From assembly GCA_031263625.1 (NCBI GenBank), contig JAISFK010000515.1, forward strand, positions 1 to 5,464: a stretch of DNA of 5,464 bases, given 5' to 3'. Shown here in pieces: positions 1-5,209 of this stretch (positions are counted from its first letter, which is position 1; each line of letters begins with the position of its first letter). The DNA is from Clostridiales bacterium. Its GTDB lineage: Bacteria; Bacillota; Clostridia; WRLR01. The notes beneath the pieces are model-generated. The model was not told the origin of the DNA. It ran no database searches and was given only the letters and a program-made list of their open reading frames with translations. Position numbers and translations under genes: made by a program.

Positions 1-1554
1 TCCCTTCCCGTTGTCCTCCACATGGATCAGGAGCGCGCCGCCGTCTTCCTGGCAGGACACCTGCAGCAGGCCGTCCTTGATCGTGTTTTCGAGCCCATGC
101 TCAAACGCGTTCTCCAGCAGCGGCTGCAGGATCAGCCGCGGAACCGTCAAAGAGCGGCGGCCCTCCGGCAGGTCGTCGAACCTGATGGCCAGGCGGCTGG
201 CAAACCTTGTCCCCTGAATGGCTGCATAGCTCTTGGCGTGCTCGATCTCCTGCCCCAGCGCGATCGCGTCCGAAGCGTCGCGGGCGAGAAACTGGAAATA
301 GTTGCCAAGGTGCTCCGCCAGCTCCTGCACTCCCTCGCAGTCGCGGCGCTTGACGCGGCGGCTCAGCGTGAAAAAACTGTTGTAGAGAAAATGCGGGTTG
401 ATCTGCGCCTGCAAGTGCTTGAGCTGCGCCCGCTGCGCGAGGTTTGTCTGGACGTACACCTCGTCGATCAGCCGCTCCGTGTTCTCGGCCATGTCGTTGA
501 AGCCTTCGTACAGGCGGCTAAATTCGTCGCCGCCAGCGTGGCGCACGCGTTTTGCCCAGTTTCCGCCCTTGATCTCGGAGAACGCTTCCAGCAGGTCGTT
601 GATGGGCTTGTGGACGAGCCTGCGGGTATAGGCGGCAAAGAATGCGGCCATGACCGCCATCAGGCCGATGACGAGCAGCATCTGTGCGCGGAACCTGTAT
701 ATGGAGCGCATGATGGGCGCCTCTTTCACATATTGCGCAAACAGCCCAAGGCTGCTTTCGCCCCCGACGAATACCAAGTACCAGTCGCCGCCGGCCATGA
801 GCCTCTGAACGCTCAAGGGCTTTCCAGAGCCGTTTCGCTCCAAGGCCCGATAGATATCCGCGCCCACGGCCTCCCCGCGCGCGCTTTCAAGCAACAGGCT
901 TTCTTCTTCCAAAAAAATGAAGGCGCCGCTGCCCTCCGACGTGTTCAGCGTCGCCATCCTTCGCCGAATCATCTCTGGCGAAAACGCTATGGCCAGAATG
1001 TGGTTCGGGGCATGGCCGCTCTGGATGCGCGGCGCTCCCGTCTCCACGAGGCAAAATTCGCCGCGATCGTATCCAAACCCGCTATTGTTGCGCTTCATGC
1101 AGGCTTGCGCCGCGTCGTAGTCATGGTCTTGCATGCGGGATATTCCGCTCTGAGTAATCTTGTACCCCGTCTTTGGCAAAAACAGGATCCCGTCCGCGAC
1201 CAGGTCGCTCACCCCCGTGATGGTCATGATGCGCTCGCGCACCGACAGCAGGTACTCGCGCCGCTCATAATCAGTCGTGTCAACGTATGGGCTGACCAAA
1301 AAGGTCAGTTTCCTGTCATTGAAGAAGTCCATCTGCAAATCATGGACATGGGAGATCTCATTTTCAAGCGCGCTCAGCCAAAAATGGGCGTTGGCGTCCA
1401 TTTTTTCATAGGTCGTCTCTGTCGCGATAGCGATTGCCCTGGTTTGGAGCATATAGGTCAGCAGCATCGTAAGCGCCACAATCAGGGCAAAGCCCAGCAA
1501 CTGCTTCGTCTGTATGGAGCGCATCCATTTTATTTGCCTGTAGCGGCCCGCCAT
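1..1554 (-). CDS. YesM-type sensor histidine kinase, C-terminus cut by window edge
   Basis: Membrane sensor kinase expected to autophosphorylate on histidine and pass the phosphate to an AraC-type (YesN-like) response regulator; no regulator is in view. I translated the minus strand by hand: 518 codons without a stop. In order: a cytoplasmic basic start, first transmembrane helix at about residues 19-38, an extracellular sensing region at about 39-287 (Cache-like by position; ligand unknown), second helix at about 288-309, HAMP at about 311-363, then the His_kinase module with QINPHFLYNS (His388 is the presumed phosphoacceptor), the N box LQPLLENAFEHG (Asn482) and the start of the G1 box (DNGKG) at the edge. 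The family usually runs near 580-600 residues, so roughly the last 60-80 are missing. The ATG at 1554 is chosen because AGGGGA (1562-1567) lies 7 nt upstream. An in-frame ATG at 1614 has no ribosome binding site. Divergent from the secreted-protein gene. Family assignment is firm; the stimulus is not known. Confidence 0.95.
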   Translation of the reverse strand, partial: MAGRYRQIKWMRSIQTKQLLGFALIVALTMLLTYMLQTRAIAIATETTYEKMDANAHFWLSALENEISHVHDLQMDFFNDRKLTFLVSPYVDTTDYERREYLLSVRERIMTITGVSDLVADGILFLPKTGYKITQSGISRMQDHDYDAAQACMKRNNSGFGYDRGEFCLVETGAPRIQSGHAPNHILAIAFSPEMIRRRMATLNTSEGSGAFIFLEEESLLLESARGEAVGADIYRALERNGSGKPLSVQRLMAGGDWYLVFVGGESSLGLFAQYVKEAPIMRSIYRFRAQMLLVIGLMAVMAAFFAAYTRRLVHKPINDLLEAFSEIKGGNWAKRVRHAGGDEFSRLYEGFNDMAENTERLIDEVYVQTNLAQRAQLKHLQAQINPHFLYNSFFTLSRRVKRRDCEGVQELAEHLGNYFQFLARDASDAIALGQEIEHAKSYAAIQGTRFASRLAIRFDDLPEGRRSLTVPRLILQPLLENAFEHGLENTIKDGLLQVSCQEDGGALLIHVEDNGKG

Positions 1555-1561
1555 AATGGCT

Positions 1562-1567
1562 TCCCCT
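1562..1567 (-). promoter_or_regulatory. Ribosome binding site of the sensor kinase
   Basis: AGGGGA on the minus strand, 7 nt before the ATG at 1554, inside the purine run AAAGGGGAA. It decides the start at 1554 over the in-frame ATG at 1614. It directly abuts the end of the long inverted repeat copy. Confidence 0.75.
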
Positions 1568-1575
1568 TTCCTCTG

Positions 1576-1598
1576 TCCGACCGCAAATTGCGGTCGGA
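1576..1598 (-). promoter_or_regulatory. Near-perfect palindrome in the kinase 5' leader
   Basis: Two 11-nt arms (TCCGACCGCAA and its complement) around one central base. As RNA it would form a stem of about 9 GC-rich pairs with an AATTT-type loop. It lies between the probable -10 box (1616-1621) and the ribosome binding site (1562-1567), so it could be an operator or a leader hairpin affecting translation or mRNA stability. It is not followed by a T run, so it is not a typical intrinsic terminator. Copy 2 at about 2468-2486 has shorter 9-nt arms. Confidence 0.6.
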
Positions 1599-1615
1599 AT
1601 TTCCAATCGAACATG

Positions 1616-1621
1616 AGTATA
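1616..1621 (-). promoter_or_regulatory. Probable extended -10 promoter of the sensor kinase
   Basis: On the minus strand TGCTATACT gives a TATACT hexamer with the extended -10 TG one base upstream. The best-placed -35 (TGTTCC, 17 nt away) is weak, which fits an extended -10 promoter. The start would fall about 50 nt before the ATG, leaving room for the leader palindrome. The hexamer lies inside the long inverted repeat. Confidence 0.5.
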
Positions 1622-1653
1622 GCACACAGCCGGGCATCGGAACAGACAAAATG

Positions 1654-1666
1654 CGGCAAGCTGCCG
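1654..1666. repeat. Short dyad CGGCAAGCTGCCG in the intergenic region
   Basis: Two 5-nt arms around AGC, midway between the divergent promoters. It is enclosed by a wider pair CGGAAC (1638-1643) and GTTCCG (1683-1688). It may be a regulator site; dyads this short also arise by chance. Confidence 0.3.
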
Positions 1667-1687
1667 AAACAAGTAAACCGAGGTTCC

Positions 1688-1703
1688 GCATGTAAAAACA
1701 TGC
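1688..1703. promoter_or_regulatory. Operator-like inverted repeat near the secreted-protein promoter
   Basis: GCATGTAAAAACATGC has perfect 6-nt arms around AAAA. It lies just upstream of, and around, the expected -35 position of the TATAAT at 1729-1734, where an activator could replace a poor -35. It does not match the catabolite repression (cre) consensus as I know it. The cognate regulator is unknown. Confidence 0.4.
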
Positions 1704-1728
1704 ACATAGAAAACGCGAGCGCAGAATA

Positions 1729-1734
1729 TATAAT
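1729..1734 (+). promoter_or_regulatory. Probable -10 box of the secreted-protein gene
   Basis: A perfect TATAAT about 30 nt before the first start codon at 1764. The hexamer 17 nt upstream (ATAGAA) is a poor -35, so activated transcription is plausible. The surrounding AT-rich stretch weakens certainty. Confidence 0.5.
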
Positions 1735-1748
1735 TAACTAAAACGCGC

Positions 1749-1784
1749 AAAGGAGTGGCGATAATGAAAGGAGTTGTGACAATG
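1749..1784 (+). repeat. Tandem duplication of ribosome binding site plus start codon
   Basis: Two adjacent 18-nt units, AAAGGAGTGGCGATAATG (1749-1766) and AAAGGAGTTGTGACAATG (1767-1784), match at 15 of 18 positions. Each has an AGGAG core placed 8 nt before its own ATG. Both ATGs are in the same frame and lead into the same signal peptide. Translation could start at either; 1782 gives the more typical signal peptide N-terminus (MGKKSRFAKS). Confidence 0.8.
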
Positions 1785-2021
1785 GGAAAGAAAAGCAGAT
1801 TCGCAAAATCGCTCGCGGGCTCTGCCTGCGCCGCCATGCTCATGCTGAGCGTCTGGGCTATTACACCGCGTCCTACCATCCGCACACAAATATCGCCATT
1901 CGCAACAACTACGTCAGCAACAGCAACACGGAATTTGGCTGCAACACGATCAGGCTGGCAACCGTTCAGGGGGCGCTTGTCGAGAACAATATATGCGCGG
2001 GTTCGGGCACCAGCGCGATAG
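1764..2021 (+). CDS. Signal-peptide start of the secreted beta-helix protein, then out of frame
   Basis: From ATG 1764 or 1782 the frame encodes a classical Sec signal peptide: MGKKSRFAKS, then a hydrophobic core (ACAAMLMLSVWA) ending at about 1857 with an A-X-A-like cleavage region. From there the frame continues to a TAG at 2019-2021, but that tail (rich in Thr, Pro and Arg) has no family character. The adjacent -1 frame, by contrast, starts a clear beta-helix with GYYTASYHPHTN at 1856. So only codons up to about 1857 look functional. The promoter and ribosome binding sites are good, so a short peptide may still be made. I read this as the 5' end of the broken gene that continues in the following entries. 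Confidence 0.6.
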   Translation: MKGVVTMGKKSRFAKSLAGSACAAMLMLSVWAITPRPTIRTQISPFATTTSATATRNLAATRSGWQPFRGRLSRTIYARVRAPAR

Positions 2022-2509
2022 AGCTGGACTGGACGGACGATATTGTGGTTCAGTACAACGAGGTGTACAACTCTCGCGCGAAAATGGGCGGCGCTGATTC
2101 AAACGCGATTGACTGCGACAATTCGGCGACCAACGGCTTAATACAGTACAACTACGTATATGGCAACGGCGACGGTTTTTTGCTCTGCGGGGTCAATTTC
2201 AGCACAGCGGTGTGGAGATACAACATAATTCAGAACAACAGCGGCTCGCGCTATTACATCAACCATCATGGCGACAGCGGATACAACTACGTGCACAACA
2301 ACCTGTTTTACAACACCCTGAGCGCGTCAAGCCTGACATTCATCGGCACGTCGGGCACGGCGTCGTCGTATTACAAAACAAGCAATCCGCTGTACGCATA
2401 CAACAACATTTTCTACAACGCGTCGGAGCAAACTAATACAGCTATACTCGTGTTCGATTGGGATTACGACCGCAATTTGCGGTCGGACAGAGGAAACGAG
2501 TATTACTGA
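1856..2509 (+). CDS. Right-handed parallel beta-helix segment, no start of its own, ends at TGA
   Basis: This frame encodes about 217 residues of right-handed beta-helix of the kind seen in pectate-lyase-like and other polysaccharide-active proteins. Recurrent rung and turn motifs are visible: IAIRNNYVSN, LVENNICAGS, IVVQYNEVYN, LIQYNYVYGN, VWRYNIIQNN, YNYVHNNLFYN and YAYNNIFYN. The first rungs that such domains normally have after the signal peptide are absent. No ATG with a ribosome binding site exists in frame; the first listed start would be a GTG at 2045, which lies in the middle of a rung and is not credible as a true start. The segment ends with GNEYY and a TGA, and the same frame continues as beta-helix sequence straight after. 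Its last 56 nt before the final codons (2441-2496) are the inverted-repeat copy shared with the kinase leader. Catalytic residues cannot be assigned. Confidence 0.7.
   Translation, partial: GYYTASYHPHTNIAIRNNYVSNSNTEFGCNTIRLATVQGALVENNICAGSGTSAIELDWTDDIVVQYNEVYNSRAKMGGADSNAIDCDNSATNGLIQYNYVYGNGDGFLLCGVNFSTAVWRYNIIQNNSGSRYYINHHGDSGYNYVHNNLFYNTLSASSLTFIGTSGTASSYYKTSNPLYAYNNIFYNASEQTNTAILVFDWDYDRNLRSDRGNEYY
2441..2496 (+). repeat. Long inverted repeat, copy 2 (inside the beta-helix)
   Basis: This 56-nt plus-strand copy corresponds to minus-strand 1623-1567. In the beta-helix frame it reads AILVFDWDY followed by DRNLRSDRG, plausible but not distinctive for the family. It carries the same TATACT (2443-2448) and a 9-nt-arm hairpin (about 2468-2486) as the kinase leader. 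The in-frame TGA follows 10 nt after its end. Confidence 0.9.
2443..2448 (+). promoter_or_regulatory. Possible internal -10 box carried by the repeat
   Basis: TATACT is conserved from the kinase promoter copy, but the extended TG is replaced by AG here. If active it would start a transcript of the downstream 896-residue frame. That frame lacks a well-placed ribosome binding site: AGAGGA at 2489-2494 is 24 nt from the ATG at 2519. Speculative. Confidence 0.2.
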
Positions 2510-2518
2510 CTCGCGTTT

Positions 2519-5209
2519 ATGGTAAATTCATATGCTCGTCAGTATAACATTCGGGAGGGAACCGGCGCCGATTTCAGCAACAACTGCTATTACGGGAAAG
2601 GATTCACGATACCTTCAACGGACAGGAGCGCGATTAAGGGCGACCCGAAATTCGCGGGAAGCATAGCCGCTGATCTGAGCGGCGCCGCCCTGACCCAAGA
2701 ATCCCCACTCATCAACGGCGGCAAGGCTGTAATCTACCCCGATGATTTTAGTGGCAAGCATGTGGATCAATATCTGAAAGGCATTGATTTTTGGGGCCGG
2801 CCCGTCGATTTGGCTGCCGATCCCGACGTTGGCCTTTCCGAATACCAGTTCGGCGAAGGCATGGGAATAATGCGCGGATACGTAAAAGACAGGTACGGAA
2901 ACCCCGCGGCGGAGGCGACCGTCGCAATCAGCGGAACGGACAGAACGGCGGCGGCGCGAGCCGACGGCTATTACAACTTGGGAGAAATGCCGGCGGGAAG
3001 CTACACGCTGATCGCCAGGCAAGCGCAGTACAGCGACGGAGAGCCAACGGCGGCGGCATTGCCGGCGGGAGCCGCGGCCAATGTCGATTTGATCTTGGGC
3101 GAAAGCCTGTCCTCCACGGGAGTGATAGAGGGCGCTGTCAGGACAAACGAAGGAACCGCCGTCGAAGGCGCGAAGATTGTCCTGTCGCTCGGCGAAGACG
3201 CCTACGAAGCGGCAAGCGACAGCCTGGGCAGCTACTCTTTCACGGTCCCGGCCGCAAGCGGGTATGAACTGCTGGCCGCGAAAGACGGCTTCAAAGCCCG
3301 GCTGATAGGCGGCATAGATGTGCAAAAGGGCTCGGCGGCCGACTATAATGTGCTGCTGTATCCAAGCGATTTTTCCGGATTTGCGATAGACGATGATTTT
3401 AGCGGCTACACAGTTGGCACATTCGCCGGAAGCGGCACATGGCAAACCTTTCAGACGGGAAATGGCGCAGGCGGCATCGAAATTGCGGAAGAAGACGGAA
3501 ACAAATATCTGCGCATCAACAAGACCGGCGGCTCAAGCGGCAATGCCAACACGATAGGCGTATACAACAAAACCCACGCGGGCATGAGCGGCCTTGTGAC
3601 GATTGAGGCGAGGGTAAAGCGCACTGTTGGCGCCGGGCAGCTCATGATGATGTCCGGGAATAGGGACAACTGGAGCGCAAGCACTCCGATTGCCTCGTTG
3701 GGCAGTGCGCGGATGGCGACTTTTGTGCTTCGCGACGGCCGCATTCTGGCGCACAACGCCGGGGAAACGAATCTTGCACCGTATGCCCTGAACCAATGGT
3801 ACGCAATCAAGCTCGTCGCGGATCTCCCCGCCGGCAAATACGATTTTTATCTTGACGACATGAGCGCCCCGATTGGAACGGGCATAGCTCTGCGGGGCGG
3901 CGTCAAGGAAAGCCTCGACAGGTTCATATTAGGCGGGGACGGGAACAACATCGGCGATTTATGCATAGACTACTTCCGGGTGCGCATGGGAACGCCCGAC
4001 GAGCTCAGCGACGCCAGCCTCCTTTCCATTGCCGTAAACGGCAAAAAAGCTGAAAGGACTGGCGACGCGCAATACAGCGTTTCTGTGCCGGCCGAAACGG
4101 AAAAGGCAAGTGTGCTGCCCGTGGCCCAGAGCATTTTCGCTTCCGTGGCAGTCGGCGAAACGCCGGCCAGCGGCGCACCGGCAGAAATTTCGCTGGGAGC
4201 GGGAGCGGGCCCAACGGAGATCGCCGTCACGGTAACGGCAGGAAACGATGCTTCCCAGACCTATGCGCTCACTATTGAAAGGGAAGATGCCGCGCCCTCT
4301 GTTGACAAGAGCGGGCTGGCGGCGGCCATAACGGGCGCCGAGGCCCTGGTCGCGGACGAGGGCGAGTACACCGCCGAGAGCTTCGCGGTTTTTGTCGCGG
4401 CGCTGGAGAGCGCGAGGCTCGCGCTCGCCGACGCGGAGAGCACGCAGGCGCAGGCGGACGCCGCAGCGGCGGCGCTGGCGGCGGCCATCGCCGGGCTTGA
4501 GGGCGCGGGCGATCCGGGCGAGCCTGGCGAACCGGGGGAGCCCGGCGAGGCCGAGGCTCTGGCGCAGGCGAAAGGCGCGCTGCTGTCGCTGATCCGGAAC
4601 ACGGACGGCGTCATATGCGCGGGTCTGTTCACCGAAGATTCCGCGACGGCGTATGAGGCGGCGCTCGAGGCGGCCGCGGCCGCGCTCGCGGAGCCGGAGG
4701 CTCAGTCGGGAGACGTCGTGGCCGCGCGCGAGGCGCTGCTGGCGGCTGTGCGCGGGCTGGAAGTCCGGAGCGAGCACGGCGAGTACGGCGCGCTCGCGGC
4801 GCTGCTGCTGGGCGCGGCCGAGCTAAACGGCGACGACTACACGCCCGCCTCGTGGGGCGCTCTGGAGGTCGCCGTCGAATGGGCGTGGGCCTTCATAAGC
4901 GAGGCCGTCGAGGGCGCCGAGGGCGCGGGAGCGGGCGCAAGAGCGGGCGGTCAGGCCGAGCCGCTTGCCGAGGCATTTGTCGCGGCGCTTTACGTGGCGC
5001 TTGCCGAGGGCGCCGAAGCGGGCGGACAGGCAGAAGCGCTTGGCGAAGCGCTTGCCGCGGCCCTTTACGAGCCGCTTGCCGAAAGCGCCGAAGCTGGCGC
5101 GCAGGCTGAGCCATTCGCCGAAGCGGCTGGCGGGGCGCTCGCGCCGCTGTCGGCGGACATCGACCCGCTCATCGCCGAGTGGGAGCGAACAGTGAGCGAG
5201 AGGCCATAG
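2519..5209 (+). CDS. Multi-domain surface protein: beta-helix tail, regulatory-like, jelly-roll-like, cadherin-like and FIVAR modules
   Basis: An 896-residue frame, in phase with the beta-helix before the TGA. Residues 1-110 close the beta-helix, with the typical tail GDPKF, SPLINGG, WGRPV and DVGLSEY. About 118-192 and 202-280 are carboxypeptidase-regulatory-like beta-sandwiches (GYVKDRYGNPAAEATV, DGYYNLGEMPAGSYTL; EGAVRTNEGTAVEGAKI). About 289-491 looks like a concanavalin/LamG-type jelly roll (DDFSGYTVG, WQTF, DYFRVRMG), possibly carbohydrate binding. About 496-588 is a cadherin-like beta-sandwich ending YALTIERED. Residues 596-661, 681-748 and 755-889 are FIVAR helical units, with a Gly-Glu-Pro linker at 664-677. 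There is no signal peptide and no good ribosome binding site at the ATG, so this is probably the 3' part of the broken gene rather than an independent one. It ends at TAG by a frame change; the true protein appears to continue. Likely extracellular. Substrate unknown. Confidence 0.75.
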   Translation: MVNSYARQYNIREGTGADFSNNCYYGKGFTIPSTDRSAIKGDPKFAGSIAADLSGAALTQESPLINGGKAVIYPDDFSGKHVDQYLKGIDFWGRPVDLAADPDVGLSEYQFGEGMGIMRGYVKDRYGNPAAEATVAISGTDRTAAARADGYYNLGEMPAGSYTLIARQAQYSDGEPTAAALPAGAAANVDLILGESLSSTGVIEGAVRTNEGTAVEGAKIVLSLGEDAYEAASDSLGSYSFTVPAASGYELLAAKDGFKARLIGGIDVQKGSAADYNVLLYPSDFSGFAIDDDFSGYTVGTFAGSGTWQTFQTGNGAGGIEIAEEDGNKYLRINKTGGSSGNANTIGVYNKTHAGMSGLVTIEARVKRTVGAGQLMMMSGNRDNWSASTPIASLGSARMATFVLRDGRILAHNAGETNLAPYALNQWYAIKLVADLPAGKYDFYLDDMSAPIGTGIALRGGVKESLDRFILGGDGNNIGDLCIDYFRVRMGTPDELSDASLLSIAVNGKKAERTGDAQYSVSVPAETEKASVLPVAQSIFASVAVGETPASGAPAEISLGAGAGPTEIAVTVTAGNDASQTYALTIEREDAAPSVDKSGLAAAITGAEALVADEGEYTAESFAVFVAALESARLALADAESTQAQADAAAAALAAAIAGLEGAGDPGEPGEPGEPGEAEALAQAKGALLSLIRNTDGVICAGLFTEDSATAYEAALEAAAAALAEPEAQSGDVVAAREALLAAVRGLEVRSEHGEYGALAALLLGAAELNGDDYTPASWGALEVAVEWAWAFISEAVEGAEGAGAGARAGGQAEPLAEAFVAALYVALAEGAEAGGQAEALGEALAAALYEPLAESAEAGAQAEPFAEAAGGALAPLSADIDPLIAEWERTVSERP
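4508..4549 (+). repeat. Collagen-like Gly-Glu-Pro linker
   Basis: Encodes GDPGEPGEPGEPGE between the first and second FIVAR units, three G-E-P triplets plus a related one. Probably a stiff, extended, protease-resistant spacer. The codons vary (GAG/GAA, CCT/CCG/CCC), so the repeat is not a fresh DNA slippage product. Confidence 0.7.
4943..5164 (+). repeat. 75-bp tandem repeats extending the third FIVAR unit
   Basis: Units at 4943-5017 and 5018-5092 are each 75 nt (25 codons). By hand they match at 61 of 75 bases and 18 of 25 residues, starting AGGQAE and ending AEGAE or AESAE. A third, more diverged unit begins at 5093 (AGAQAEPFAE) and is one codon shorter. They look like duplications of the last helices of a FIVAR unit, giving an Ala/Glu-rich helical stalk. 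Confidence 0.75.

Larger units (their letters stand above)
1567..1623 (-). repeat. Long inverted repeat, copy 1 (kinase leader)
   Basis: Read on the minus strand, these 57 nt match plus-strand 2441-2496 with three substitutions and one single-base gap. The last 30 nt (1567-1596) are identical to 2467-2496. This copy contains the probable -10 box of the kinase (TATACT at 1616-1621) and the strong hairpin at 1576-1598, and ends at the kinase ribosome binding site. The one-base gap means the two copies cannot encode the same peptide throughout, so at least one is not under coding constraint. Confidence 0.9.

Noticed and set aside
1576..1598. Intrinsic terminator
   Set aside because: The stem is strong, but there is no T run on either side in either orientation, and it lies in a leader between promoter and start.
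22..1695. 557-codon plus-strand open frame opposite the kinase
   Set aside because: It is the antisense shadow of the GC-rich kinase gene. The minus strand has the QINPHFLYNS, N-box and G1 motifs, and the plus frame shows no domain character.
1406..1885. 159-codon minus-strand frame across the divergent region
   Set aside because: It overlaps both the kinase start in another frame and the opposite signal peptide, has no ribosome binding site, and its sequence is not family-like.
1567..2496. Insertion sequence bounded by the inverted repeats
   Set aside because: No transposase is encoded inside; the interior holds the signal peptide and beta-helix of the secreted protein, and I see no target-site duplication.
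2615..3445. 276-codon minus-strand frame, and similar minus frames at 3451-3837, 3959-4777 and 4261-4632
   Set aside because: These lie opposite clear carboxypeptidase-regulatory-like, jelly-roll-like and FIVAR coding sequence; they are low-complexity Arg- or Ala/Ser-rich shadows.
4943..5164. CRISPR array
   Set aside because: The repeats are contiguous, in-frame, diverged coding units without unique spacers.
5185..5209. Programmed -1 frameshift site
   Set aside because: No slippery heptamer of the X-XXY-YYZ type and no clear downstream stem were found; an indel is simpler.
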